A stretch of 64,000 nucleotides of DNA from Kappaphycus alvarezii (GCA_002205965.3 NADL03000018.1:620001-684000); one strand, 5' to 3'. Numbered from the stretch's first letter, positions 28,016 through 39,200 are shown. Numbers and translations are program-made. Notes: a model not told the origin generated them from the letters alone.

Positions 28016-28879
28016 CCAAATATGGAATTCACTGTTCCCTTTGCAACCGTCTCTCGCCTCAAGAGCGCCGCAGAAATGGGCATCATGATGGATCATCTCA
28101 ACTTCTCTCCCAAACTATGCGCAATTGATGTGTTACCCATCATAAGTCCTTACAAAGCGAGGGCCCTCCAAAGCTCACTCAATGCCCAACGGTTGCCACC
28201 TTGCCCATCGAGGTACAGAAAATTACACACTACGCTGAACTCTGCGCCAAAATACGATCCAAATTCTTCCCTGTTGGCTTCGATAGCCACGGAGGAATAG
28301 GAAAGTCAGCCCGAGAAGAACTCGGAAAATCGCCTCATTCTTCGCTATCAGACGCAGCACAACCGCTAATAACGAGTACCACCAACTCGTTACGACCGTC
28401 TCCTGTTCTGCAACTCACGGCCAACGCCGTTTCCTACTGGGCTGTGTCGCTCACATCCTTTGATGCCTGAGAGTCCCAGCCTGACTCGTTGACCAAAATA
28501 AAAGGTTAATATTATAATATTTACGTAGTAGTCTGTGTGTATTCCGGACATTCTGTCAATGCTTGAAGAAGTTTTCATGTTTAATTCCCGTCTAAATGAA
28601 ACCTTAAAATTTTTGAATAGTGGTTTATTCATATCTCTGAACAGTCTTGTCAACTCATGGCGATAATCTACGCACTGTGTCCTTTTATGAGTTACCTAAA
28701 TCATATGAGCTCCACTACGGCCTTGTTTTGTACTTTTACAGCGTATTTTTGCTGACTTTTCTCATATTTTCAGCTCTTAATTCAACTAAACCATTTCTTA
28801 TTATTTAATGAACTCTCTTTCAACTCAGTAAATTTTTGAAATAAAAAACCCTTTTGTTGAATACAAGCATGTGGTTTCG

Positions 28880-29147
28880 CCCCCGGTTAAAGCGGGGAGG
28901 CAAGGTGCGTCCCTTTAAGCGCTTCTTTGGCGCTTTAGGTGACGGGAACACTTACGGTGTTCCCGCGGTTATTGTCGTTCAGTTTACTGCCGCACGTGAG
29001 GAGTTTCTTTCAGGTTTTTTCGTTTCATGATGTACTTTGTGGTGGTGGTGCATGTTTAAGTGCGGTAAAACCACTATTTTAGACTGTAGAGGGCCGTACC
29101 AGAGTTACTCGGATTAGCTGTAGGCTGTGATAACTGACAGCATACAG
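28880..29147. other. cluster of four hairpins in a small GC-rich island
   Basis: Within 270 bp of otherwise AT-rich DNA: CCCCG/CGGGG with a 7-nt loop (28881-28897); AAGCGC/GCGCTT (28917-28922/28930-28935); a perfect 9-bp stem CGGGAACAC/GTGTTCCCG with a 5-nt loop (28943-28951/28957-28965); and CTGTAGGCTGT pairing at 10 of 11 positions (29118-29128/29137-29147). The first three lie within 90 bp. It could be a structured RNA, a replication or recombination site, or a transposon end. No known RNA family was recognised. Confidence 0.5.
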
Positions 29148-31175
29148 TACAACAGAAATAACTTAAAAACTAAAAAATTGAACCGTAGCCACACAATTCG
29201 TGTCAGCAGCAGCTATATTTAGGAAAAATTAAACTACTGTAGGTAGAAGGTACCTTTCTTTGTCGGTCGATGCCAGCTACTGTGCCTCTACTGTACCTTT
29301 CTAGTTCTAATAAAGTAAGACAATATTGGCCGGTACACACATCCTGGAGCTCATTCTTATCTCTCATTTCCCCTTTTATTTCGCGACCAAAATCCACATA
29401 AATATTGCTCACTACACTCTTTTCTATCTCTATTTAAAGTATTTTTAGGTTATCTGAGTACTAATTCAGTGTTTAATGGGTTTTAGAATCAAAACGGTTT
29501 GAATTGTCATTTTTTCTTGAATAGGGAACTTCAAATGAATTTTGGGTGAATTTATTTGTACTTCAACAGCGTTAAAACTATATGGGGGAAGTTAGGATCT
29601 GAGCTCCGCAATCCTTGCATATTTCTACTGTTTTCCTCGTCTGGATGTTTATTTAATCTTTTTCAGTTATTTTTTGTTTAAGTAGCTCCTTTTAATGCGT
29701 TGGTTTTCAAATATATGATTTTTCACATGATGATCTTATTTTTGATATGTCCTAATAGCAGTAATATCTATTCTGTGCAATCATACATCAAAGAATTGAA
29801 CGCTGCATTTGGTTGGAATTGTCGTCGTTATATCTTGCTTGTATCGTGTAGATTTCTCTAGATTTATGAAGACGTTCATTTCTGAATTTTCTCTTCATGT
29901 TCTCTGTGTAGACGGCATATTATTTCATCTATCTGAATTTATATATTTTGACTTTCCTTAGTCTTCTTTTAGTCAGTCTATTTCTACATACTCATTTGCT
30001 ACATATGACTCAGATCTTATAGCGAGTGGAGTCTCGCGAATAATTTGGCCCCCATGTTGGTCTGATGGTTTACCTAATTTTACATCAGGTTTGAGTTAAT
30101 AAAGTGTAGTTTTTGATGAAGAAAGATACACACATACCTCCTACATTCTTATCAAAAAGCAGTGCAGGGTTTGAAATTAAATTTTTTGCTGAAGACCTTT
30201 TTCGTAAATTACTAGATTCATAGTCATATACTCTTAGCTGGCTTACGTAAAATTATTTTTAAATTTTAATCAGATAATTAACCACTAAAATTTGAGGCCG
30301 CCTTTAAATCAGTAGAAACCAGAAACGTAGATGGATGATCCAAGATTGTGTTCGGAATTTTTGCAACATGTAAATACATAAAGAAGTTAGACGCCTTGAT
30401 ATTATATAGTAAGCACATAGAGAGCTTAATGAACAGATTCTGATCTTATATTATATATATTTATTTTTTGGGCATTTTTATTACGAATACTAAAAGATCT
30501 GAGGACCAATGTTTGGAAATGTTGCTTCTAGATCATCTTATATACTTTAGAAACCCATTTTCCATGGAATATTTGCTAGGTAGATATCATTTCCAATTTG
30601 ATCTTTATTAGTTTAACTGAATTCTTTTTATTCGCGCCGGGGAGTTAGTGTACTACACTGAATCTATAACGACATAAATTGAGTTTACAAAGAGCTTTTT
30701 AGGTGAATTAAAATTTTAATTCTTGAGAAATGCACGACAAAAATGTCACAATATTTTTTCGGTTGCATTACTTCACAATGCAGACGTAACTGAAGCTGCT
30801 TAAATCTGAAAAAGTAGTCCAATCTTTTTTGCGAAGATTCCGCAATGATAAAGAGTCAACAGTACCTCGGTAATCCCAAATCGCTACGGATAGACTGTTT
30901 CTTTTTCTTTATACCTTTCCTAGAACTTAATTCGTGGTTATTCCCAATTAATAAACACATCTTATTTATTTATTCAGTATCTTTGTTCTTTTCGTTATTA
31001 TTAGCGCAAGTAGAATCTAAACCTGTTACACGGCATCCAGCGAGTATTCGTACATCAAGGATACTAAATAAGTGGAGTAAAATTCCGTTTTTCGAAACGG
31101 AAGTTGGTTTTTGGGGGGATTATTATTTCAGGACGTTATTGCTTACATTTCCTTTATCAACTAAATAAGTAAATA

Positions 31176-31232
31176 ATCTAATAGCAGTACAGAAGAACTA
31201 AATTGATATGTTCTTCTTTACTGCTATTAGAT
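31176..31232. repeat. 23-bp inverted repeat (hairpin)
   Basis: The arm at 31176-31198 pairs with 31210-31232 at 22 of 23 positions, with an 11-nt spacer. It is long and specific enough to be a palindromic mobile remnant or a strong transcript hairpin. Confidence 0.75.
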
Positions 31233-33106
31233 AACTCTGATAATTCTTTTTTGAATACCGTCTATTTTGATCTTCTATTACCACTATAGAGAATCTGAGA
31301 TAGTAAATGACCTAATTAGCGATCTTTGAAAATATTTTAAAATTATGAGAGCCGCGCTTTGTAAGGAAGCAGTAAGTATCTCTACATAACTCCTTGCTTT
31401 CGTTCCCGTAAATTATAAGTAGATCAATGTTAAGGGCTCTGCTGTATAATTTTCGTTTTATTTTCACAATGATCCCAAGAAAATGTACATACGAAAGGGA
31501 TAGTTCGCTTTTGCATATTTTCAATTTCACAAGACGATATGTTTGAACCCTTGTGAACTTCTTTCAGTTATTCTGCTATCTTGGGGATACAATTCTCAAC
31601 TAATGCACGTTTTCTTCTGATATTAGCACATTGAACGGCATCTAGAGGGCTTAGTGCTCTACAGCATCATTTTCGCAGAATGATCAGATCTACGACTTCC
31701 CATTTGCACATATTTGATGTTCGGAAATACAATATCGTATTGGCATTAATATAAACCTAATGATGAACAGTGGTTCGAAAACATTTCAAAGAAATACCTC
31801 AAACATTGTGAAAAAAAATGTACGAAAAACTACCCCGAGCATATTGCTACGGTACCTTTCATTGCTCAAGATCTATGTCTTCCTATATGTAAACTCCGAA
31901 TTTAGTCCTTCCAATAGAAACTAAGAAGTTTTACATACATTATCACCAGAAGAGGGGAGTTCTTACTCGCAGGAACAAATAATTGAGGTGCAAAGCGGCT
32001 AGAAGGAAGACAATATAAATTATTGCGTGATAAATGGACCTAAATCGGTGTAATAAAGCGAATACTCGTAAATTATAGAAAAAAATTCTTTTGGTATTTC
32101 CATAACAATAAAAAAAGTGCATGTGAACTCTTTGCAATACGTAAGGATACATTTATGGAGCTATATAGTCTATATCAGTCTGATATTCAAATAAACGATC
32201 TATTCTGTTCTACAAAAGAAGAAAATGAGATAAAACGCGAGACGGATTAGTTCTAGAAACAACTGTGACTCAGAGGGAAATATCGATGTCAAATAAATGG
32301 TTACTTCCGAATAAAACGTGAAGATATATGACTGAAACAAGAACAGATGCTTTAAATATCAGTTTCAAATACACATTTCCTGTGCCCGTGCCAGATTAAA
32401 GCTTCAAGAGGATGCGAATGCAACTTTGAGCAACTGCTGTGAATTCCAAAAATACACAAGACGGGGTAAAACTGTAACCCCCTTTTATTGGTTACTTCCT
32501 TAATTTTTTAACAAGTTTGAAACTTTTAATAGAAATAAACTCAGTGTCAACGGATTTTTCGTTGTATTCAGATTAAGTATAATCATTCTGCATGTTATGA
32601 AATGCAATCTGGAAGTCATATTGGAATATTAATCTCTGAACAACATAGTCTTCATAAGAAACTCTTTCAAGAATAGCCTACGAGAAAATATCACGCTAGT
32701 ATACATGGAGGGGTTTGTCTTCCTCCCTACTGTCTATTGGACCGTTGTCCTCATAGACTACTTTTAGCACTTTTTTGCAATACAATTTTTTTTTACCTCA
32801 GCGCATTTCTTGTCCCTCCGCATTAGTTCATGAGTGCAGATGGCCGATCAAAACAAAAGTTTCAAGATTGTTGACCTCGGTGAAGGCTAGAGCAGTTTTC
32901 CCTCACCAGCTTCCGCTCTTCGCAAGAAGTTGTGAAAACGGCTTCACTTTGGAAGGAAATATAGTTCGTATTATCGTGGCGGGTTTTAGAAACGAGGGCT
33001 CATGTACAGTAAGAATTACTGTACTGTAACTTAGCAAAAAAACCTTTTCTGCAGTAAAAATTTCGGGCTTCGAAAACATTTACCTTTCCAAAATATAACG
33101 GAAGCT

Positions 33107-33166
33107 GTCCTCATATGAGGACAAAGTGTGCCTCGTATGAGGACAGTGCATGGTCTTATAGACACT
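33107..33166 (-). repeat. dispersed repeat, copy B
   Basis: Reverse-complement relative of 3512-3573. It contains a short internal palindrome, CCTCATATGAGG. The copia element begins 5 bp after its end. Confidence 0.6.
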
Positions 33167-33171
33167 TGTAT

Positions 33172-33428
33172 TAAGGATGATCAGAAAAGGGTGCAGAGTC
33201 TGATACAATAGCGCAGTAGATGGCTAAGAGAGAGTATTACCAGGTACACTGAGATGTGATCCGTCCTCGTCGCCTCTCAGGTTTACAGAGCGACAGCTGG
33301 GCAACCTAAGTACCCAGAACAAGCTAACATAAACGGGCGTTATCATTCAAAGCCAAGTAATACAAATTCACTTTGAATGTCTCTGATCTGTTGCATCTGA
33401 TTGATTACTCAGAACCATCAGATCCATA
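33172..33428 (-). repeat. 3' LTR of the copia element
   Basis: A 257-bp direct repeat of 38341-38598. Read on the minus strand, it follows the polypurine tract at 33429-33443. As aligned, the termini are TA...TA rather than the usual TG...CA. Confidence 0.92.
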
Positions 33429-33443
33429 TTCCTCCATTTTCCC
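33429..33443 (-). promoter_or_regulatory. polypurine tract (plus-strand DNA primer)
   Basis: On the minus strand, GGGAAAATGGAGGAA abuts the 3' LTR directly. This is the expected RNase-H-resistant primer position. Confidence 0.75.
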
Positions 33444-33444
33444 A

Positions 33445-34150
33445 TTAGCCGAAGTGCTTTTCAGAAGACTTCGTCTCGGTGACCGACTCAAAGTCGATAC
33501 TAAGTCTACCAGTGAAGAGTGTCAACTGAAGAGCGTCGGTAAGGCAACTATCTTTCTTCGTGAGCGGATCGGCGAGGTTTGTGGTGCCTGGGATCCACGA
33601 GATTGAGTTAAAAGTACCTGTCTCGAACTCAAAGCGAATACTTTCAAAATCGCCGCGAATGGATTTGTCTATAGAATACCTATGTGTAGACAGCGAAGTA
33701 AACAGCTCTTTTGAATCTACACAGACATGCAACTTGACTTCGGTGTTCAGGATTTCGCAGTAGGGATTACAAATGACTTTGCCTTTGTCAATACCTTCTC
33801 CGGTAGCGAAAATCTCGGCAGCAGGAACACTCCTCACAGGGCGCTTGGCTTTGTGTGACATCCAAGATACCACATGATAGATCGAGTCTTTGGACATCTT
33901 ACCAATCATAAATGCAGCTAGGAAACCAAGCTGCCCAACGTCATCGACCCGAGAAGCGTCTGCGAAAACAAGGACACTTAACTCATAGTCTTCTTTGTTG
34001 CTCGGTCTCGGATATGCCATTGCCTAGCTTCTCCAGGAAGCGAACAATATTCTCTTGTTCAACTAGGTTGCTCACTTTGACATCAGGAGCCTTCTGTTGA
34101 AGGTAACTGCTATAAAAAGAGCATAACGAGGATGCAGCAGTACAGATCTA
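33445..34150 (-). pseudogene. copia RNase H domain
   Basis: The 191-codon frame (34020-33445) contains LSVLVFADASRVDD, in which the aspartate follows a hydrophobic strand as in the first RNase H active-site segment. It continues with AAEIFATGEGIDK (the glutamate region), VCVDSKELF (a further aspartate) and SWIPGTTNLADPLTKK, the very conserved end of copia polyproteins. It would degrade the RNA template during reverse transcription. This is the longest intact piece of the element, and it ends a few bases before the polypurine tract as expected. Confidence 0.88.
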
Positions 34151-35200
34151 ACCGAACGAACTGTTCACCGAAGAGAAGGCAGACTTCTCCATAGCATTGA
34201 GGGATTCAGTGAACTGCTTGCGGCGCTGTCTGAATAAGAGATACTCGGCGATGGCTTCTAGCTTATCTTCAACGTTCGTCTCAACACTGAAGCCTTCATT
34301 CTGTATTGTATTAATGCCAAAATATCGAAGCTTACCGGGACCATGCTCGAGTTCACTAAATTTGAACTTTCTGTTGAACGATTCAACTAATTCTTGCGCA
34401 TGATTGCCTTTACTTGCAAACTTCAAGTCGTCAACAACTTTTTCGACAATGAGAACAATAATTTTCTCTCACGCTTGAAGAAAAGCTGCGGTACAAAAGC
34501 AGATTGAGTAAGTATAAGGTCAATAATTGCAGAATCAGAAGCATTTTGCCACTTAGCGTCTGCATTTACCAACCCATAGGTACCGGCAAGGAGTGCCCAT
34601 AGATGCGTCGATAGCATCGAGCTTTCTTTGGGAAGTCTAACGTAGAAATCTCGCTGAGCTAGTCCAGTTTGAAGAAATGCTGCCGTGACATCAGCTCTGT
34701 GAATAGCCCAACCATGCAACGAAGCGATGGATTCAAGAACCGCAATCCAGTTGAAGGGCAATTTGAACAATCTTTCGTTAGGACATCCTTCAGATTTTTT
34801 TCATTACCGTGCGGAGCAATGCGAGCTCTCGAGCGCAGAGAATCATCATCGTTCTGCTTGACTTTGTACAGAGTACGACTACTGATATTGTTGGCATCAG
34901 AAGGCACATCACGATGGAAGACAGGACGTGCAGTCTTCATAAAGGTCTCTTCTTCCTTTGCGTACGCAGTGAACAAAGGGTACTGATCAAAACCTTGAGC
35001 ATGCTGCCTCATAAAGGTCTTGTTTCCGAAGTGCCCAAGCATGGAGGAGAGAAATTTTGCTCCTGACTTGTGATTCTCGGACGAACCAGCACATTCCCAG
35101 CATTCCCATGAATGACGGTGTCAGTGTAGTTCCAAACTTCACTGGATATGTCGAGGCATTCGACGTCACCATCATCGTAATGGATATTCATACGTCCGTC
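34148..35200 (-). pseudogene. copia reverse transcriptase domain (broken)
   Basis: Three successive frames carry the domain. 35042-34659 holds the N-terminal connection (FKTARPVF-like and TLYKVKQNDDDSLRSRAR). 34770-34423 has HRADVTAAFLQTGL, with the first catalytic aspartate, and YGLVNADAKW. 34426-34148 begins after the VVDDLKFASKG box, the copia equivalent of YVDDM, and ends in a LRYFG thumb motif. Frame changes lie near 34.7 and 34.45 kb. The order and spacing of motifs are those of a copia RT. The breaks prevent a single polyprotein. Confidence 0.85.
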
Positions 35201-36790
35201 AAGGGTCGCGGAATGCACAAAACTAATGTAGAACTCCTCGTCATCTGGCCAAAGAACAGAAATATGTTCATCAATTTGGTGCGCTCCTTCCAAAGTTCCA
35301 GAAAAGTCGGCATCAAATGGTTCGGAATCAGTACTGGATTTCCAACGACAAGTGCATCATTAGCAGGTACCGTACTATTTTCATCAGAAACTGTAGGTAT
35401 GTCATCGTCGATACTTTCGATTCCGTCTTGCACCATTTGTGCAAAACTATTCTGGGGGAGGGCAGGAAGAGTGTTCTCAAATGCAGCGATAATAGCATGG
35501 CCATTCTTGCCAGGAACAGTCACACAACGAGCATTCGCGTTGATCTCAGTGATTGGCTTTGGAGCCGACCAATGACCACGCTTTTCAGTATCCCGCTTCT
35601 AGAAGACTTCAACAGAGTCTCCAATCGAAAGCGGGATCTCCGTGACTGCATTGGACTTCAGTATGAGAGTCAACTTGCGGCGTGCATGCAACTTCTCATG
35701 AACCTCTCATACATTATCGGGAACAACCAGATCAGCAGGTTTGGTATTGATAGGCCGAGAGAATCCTTTGACCATTTCGAAGGCCGACATACATTCATTA
35801 CCATATAGATCATTCGAGATGGAAACTGCTTTGTAGGCACCAAGAACAGGATCAAACTTTTCACCACCAGCTTCCTTCAATCGCAGAAAGATGGTCCGGA
35901 TGATTGTATGTTTCGACTCAACAGCTTTCTTGGCATGACGACCGGGAGCAGCAAGATGCAGCGTGATACTAAGCTAGTCGGCATATTCTTTGAAATCACA
36001 GACCATGAAAGCTTTATCTCCAAAAATGGCATCCGGGTACCAAAATTGAGAGACCAGCAGGCTTCGAAACCCAAATTGCTTCTTTCAGGACCTTCGTATT
36101 CACAATATGTGCAGCAGAAAAACGGGATACGAGACAATACAGTGCAACAGTAGGACTGTGTCCAAGTAGAGATGATCTATACACAAGATTTCATTGAGTG
36201 CCTTTGTCAATGATGAGATGGATACCTTCCGAGTACGCTGGGGTACAGATGTGGAGCGGCAAGCGATACAGTTGGCGATAATTTCTGCAACATAGTCAGC
36301 GGCAACATGGTTCCATAGACAATTACGATCCAACAACAGCTCGAAGTTGGTGTAGCTTGCATGGCCACAGATGTGCTTGTGAACTTTGTCCACAGTGGCT
36401 TTGATATCTTTCCAATCAGAAATGCCATTCTTTAGAGTAAGAGCGGAGAGAAACGTAAGATTTGTGTCATGTTGAGCAGGTGTGACGAACCTATCAATCC
36501 GTACGTAGCTCAGATGTCCGCTGTCAATAATGGACAGAGAGTTATCTTGTCCATTGAAGTTGAACGACAGGGCGTTCTTTCCGATGTAATCAATGTTGCA
36601 CTTGCGAGTAAAATTCCGGCCAATCACTCACTGTGAGGAGCCATCCAGGACGAGGTGTGTAATCTCGATGGTATGCTCATTGTCATTTTTGGCCTTGATC
36701 ACGATTGGGCCAAGAATTGTACGAGTCTCACTAGCGTGCGCACCAACCCCATACTTCCAACTTTTGTGGCCGTGCAAAGTGTGACAATGT
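35200..36790 (-). pseudogene. copia gag-pre-integrase and integrase (broken)
   Basis: The 175-codon frame 36627-36100 opens with IGRNFTRKCNIDYIG. It includes the HHCC zinc finger (HKHICGH ... CIACRS) and enters the catalytic core at CIDHLYLDT. An in-frame stop interrupts the sequence just upstream of the IGRN motif near 36.63 kb. Further core sequence lies in 36137-35877, where an ESKHTIIR-like segment with the catalytic glutamate is readable in an adjacent frame. The C-terminal connection follows at 35808-35188. The enzyme would insert the element's DNA into chromosomes. Confidence 0.82.
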
Positions 36791-36792
36791 CT

Positions 36793-37085
36793 CTGTTACA
36801 CCACTGTGTAATAGAAACTTGTTCGCTGTCGCTATTCCAGTTCTCTATTACACAGTGGTGTAACAGGGAAACTGTATCGTCTTGAATGATTTTAGAAATT
36901 TGATTTTCCCTCAATGTTTTTATTTGACGTGGAGCCCCACGTCATCGTTTTTATTTACGTAGTTATATTCTAGATAGTACAATTCTATAGTTACACCTCT
37001 ACTTTCTAGTAAGTTCTACTGAGCTAACAGAGTATAGAATTTCTAGAGTAGAGTTACCGTACTGTCTATAAAAGGGGGGGCTCAT
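36793..37085. repeat. AT-rich insertion inside the copia element, with 22-bp perfect inverted repeats
   Basis: Copia reading stops at about 37.1 kb and resumes at about 36.78 kb. Between them is AT-rich, non-coding DNA. It begins with two perfect 22-bp arms (36793-36814 and 36845-36866, 30-bp spacer) whose outer ends read TGTTACACCACTG and CAGTGGTGTAACA. It also holds a GACGTGG/CCACGTC palindrome and a TATAAAAG box near 37067-37075. It could be a solo LTR or a small foldback element nested in the copia. Its exact right end and target duplication are not resolved. Confidence 0.6.
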
Positions 37086-37148
37086 CTGGATTCTTGTGGG
37101 AATCCAGGTACACTCCATACACCCTTTGCCCCAACTTTCTGAAACCCA

Positions 37149-37574
37149 TTACCATCGCCTGTACAGTTTCTTTAGCAGCGCCCCGGCCGCCTCCCTCTCT
37201 GTTTCACAAAGCATCTGGGATGGCGTTGAGAATCGGGCTGCAAGAGAGCCCAAGATCTTCCGCGAGAAGCTGGAGCTCAACAGCACCAATTGCGGAGTAC
37301 GGGGCACCATCGTCAACCAATGGACCGAAACGGTCTGAAAGAGGATGAGCCGACGAGCCAAACACTGTGGCTGTGTTGAACTACATTGCCTTATGGTATG
37401 GTTTACCATTACGAGCGTTGGAGGGTCCGGGTCGACCGATCTGAGGGTGCCTTGCAGGAGCACCATTGATGCAAGGGGCGTCAACTGACTTGACATGATG
37501 CGGGAGTGAACCATTAGCATTGCGGTTTCGTCTCCAGTGACCATATTGCCGCAGAGGTCACGCGGATACTTCAT
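37149..37574 (-). pseudogene. copia protease region (broken)
   Basis: An aspartic-protease-like motif, VDDGAPYSAIGAVELQLL, is readable on the minus strand around 37330-37275, in a frame adjacent to the 141-codon open frame 37574-37149. The expected D-T/S-G triad appears as D-D-G, followed by the usual hydrophobic stretch. Just upstream, QYGHWRRN (about 37548-37525) is the second half of a gag zinc knuckle. The protease would cleave the gag-pol polyprotein. The downstream end is lost in the nested insertion. Confidence 0.65.
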
Positions 37575-38337
37575 GGTAGGCGAAAAAATTTGCTAGACCG
37601 CCAATGATCATTTCGTGAAGATGAACGATGACGGTTTGAGTGGCATGCTTCGGCTGAACTGGCAGCCAGCACAGACTGTTTTCCCGCGGAAGAATTGACA
37701 TCGTCACATTGGCGAAGCACAGACGCAACTTTCTCGTATTCGACAGTTTTTAGAAAATCAGTAACAGACGGATTTTCAGCAAGCGTGCTTTTGTTATAGG
37801 CTGCAGCAAGAACAGATACACGCTGACCATTGTCGACAAGTGAGTTGGCCAGAAGCATAAAGGCTTTCAACGCTTCAGGGAGTTTGGCATCTCCAGATGA
37901 AGGGCTGGACTTTGATGCCTGGGCATCAAACCTAGATTCGAAGTTCTTGAACGTTTCTGTCGGGCCACGCTTGACATGAAGAAAAGCAATGAAGTTCGTG
38001 TAAACTTCACTTACGACAGACAAGGAGTCAAGCTTGAAAATAGCCTTCACCACTGCAGCAGAACCAGTTTCAGAATCAATGAAGGCATCATCAACAGTCG
38101 CGACAAGGTCGCGAGCTTTTCCGTACAGTTGGGATTTCAGCATGATCCCACGAAGGCTGGCAGGAATCTTGTTGGAGTAGTTGTCGGGCAGTCCATCATG
38201 GAACAAGTTCCACAAATCGGCGGCCTTTGAATACTCCTCTTGGTTCCCCTTCCCATCCGTCTAGGGGAATTTTTGATATCCCAGGAGAAACGGGGACGAC
38301 TCGGCGTTGAGGACGAAGAACCGGGCGCTGGGCCCAT
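37571..38337 (-). pseudogene. copia gag (capsid) region (broken)
   Basis: The 214-codon frame 38215-37571 is helical and charged. It includes VYTNFIAFLHVKRGPTETF and NFESRFDAQASK, a pattern typical of copia-type gag capsid proteins. The preceding frame (38337-38137) starts at an ATG lying inside the primer-binding site, 4 bp from the LTR, and is joined to the main frame by a frame change near 38.2 kb. Capsid would package the element's RNA in cytoplasmic particles. The zinc knuckle follows in another frame at about 37.54 kb. Confidence 0.75.
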
Positions 38338-38340
38338 AAC
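38325..38340 (-). promoter_or_regulatory. primer binding site matching the initiator-Met tRNA anticodon arm
   Basis: Directly internal to the 5' LTR, the minus strand reads GTTATGGGCCCAGCGC. The plus strand GCTGGGCCCATAAC is the sequence of a typical eukaryotic initiator-Met tRNA anticodon stem-loop (CAT anticodon). This is the half-tRNA priming mode known from Drosophila copia and yeast Ty5, not the usual 3'-acceptor priming. Confidence 0.85.
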
Positions 38341-38598
38341 TAAGGATGATCAGAAAGGGGTGCACAGTCTGATACAATAGCGCAGTAGATGGCTAAGAGA
38401 GTGTATTCCCGGGTACACTGAGATGTGAGCCGTCCTCGTCGCCTCTCAGGTTTACAGATGCGACAGCTGGACAACCTAAGTACCCAGAACAAGCTAACAT
38501 AAACGGGCGTTATCATTCAAAGCCAAGTAATACAAATTCACTTTGAATGTCTCTGTTCTGTTGCATCTGATTGATTACTCAGATCCATCAGATCCATA
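38341..38598 (-). repeat. 5' LTR of the copia element
   Basis: A 258-bp partner of 33172-33428, immediately followed (minus strand) by the primer binding site. It should contain the promoter, but no clear TATA box was seen. Confidence 0.92.
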
Positions 38599-38603
38599 AG
38601 TAT

Positions 38604-39200
38604 GCTCGAAAGCTTCAAGAGTTATTCAAGTCCAATTCGTATCTCATTTCGAGTCAAACGGGTTCATTCTTCGTGCAAGGGGTTGTTTGAACTGAAAAAG
38701 ACCTTGTTTCGGACTTCTGAGCTGATTTGGACTTCTGAGCTGATTTGACTCTGAAAAGTAGGCTAATGTGTCTGAAAAACGGAAAATTATAGAATGCCAT
38801 AGAAAGATTGATAGAAGGGGCTGAAAGATTGAAAGATATAGAAACCTAAAATTTGGTAACGAATTTCATTAGTTTTGGCCCATTTCGACGATCTTTATTA
38901 AGCCCTTCAACTTGGTCAGTAATGAATATGCCGTTTTCCATTATTCTTAGCGGTGTGTCCCCCGCCAAAAGACGCAAAATGGTGTTATATCAAGAATATT
39001 CTGATTCCATTCATTTCTAACAGATTTATGATATTTATCCAGGAGCCAATAGCTGGTAAACGGTACCATTGAAGTTAGAACCATAAATATAGAAGATGTA
39101 AAGCTGTTCTATTTTATGGTTCACGATGGCAGCAGCAGTGATGTCCAATGTATCATGCCCGATGGAAGGCTTTGAGCCAGCTCTTGAGGCGCACGAGTGA
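38604..39200. other. no gene seen
   Basis: Mixed-composition DNA to the right of the copia element, with short direct echoes (GGACTTCTGAGCTGATTTG nearly twice, about 38715-38750; GAAAGATTGA repeats about 38798-38840). No protein-like frame. Confidence 0.6.

Larger units (their letters stand above)
26036..28525 (+). mobile_element. decayed non-LTR retrotransposon (LINE with RT and restriction-like endonuclease region)
   Basis: A sharply bounded GC-rich island in AT-rich DNA, read on the plus strand across all three frames. In order: an upstream proline-containing region (26.13-26.46 kb); the reverse transcriptase (26468-26960); a poorly conserved middle (27.0-27.8 kb); a zinc-binding-like DPFGD...H segment near 27880; and a C-terminal FPVGFDSHGGIGKS segment near 28270. 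That order matches site-specific, R2-like LINEs that carry a CCHC plus restriction-like endonuclease at the C-terminus. An AATAAAA-containing AT-rich sequence at 28497-28510 may mark the 3' end. Many frame changes and stops show it is dead. No target-site duplication was identified. Confidence 0.65.
28526..33106. other. AT-rich stretch without a supported gene, with hairpins
   Basis: No recognised gene. A GC-rich hairpin cluster at 28880-29147 is listed separately. A 107-codon frame at 30845-31168 (+) encodes a hydrophobic protein with a phenylalanine-rich, membrane-span-like segment. It is directly followed by the inverted repeat at 31176-31232. I give it little weight because long hydrophobic frames arise easily in such DNA. 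An 8-bp perfect inverted repeat (TACAGTAA/TTACTGTA) lies near 33005-33023. Confidence 0.55.
33172..38598 (-). mobile_element. full-length Ty1/copia LTR retrotransposon, frame-broken
   Basis: A 5.4-kb element bounded by two direct repeats of 257 and 258 bp. On the minus strand the order is 5' LTR (right side), primer binding site, gag, protease, integrase, reverse transcriptase, RNase H, polypurine tract and 3' LTR (left side). Integrase before reverse transcriptase defines copia rather than gypsy. The LTRs differ at about 9 positions plus one 1-bp indel (about 3.5%), so the insertion is fairly young. A 4-bp GTAT flanks both sides (33168-33171 and 38600-38603), within a 5-bp TGTAT/AGTAT pair, and is a plausible target duplication. 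Several frame changes and a nested insertion at about 36.79-37.09 kb make it non-autonomous as assembled. Confidence 0.93.
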
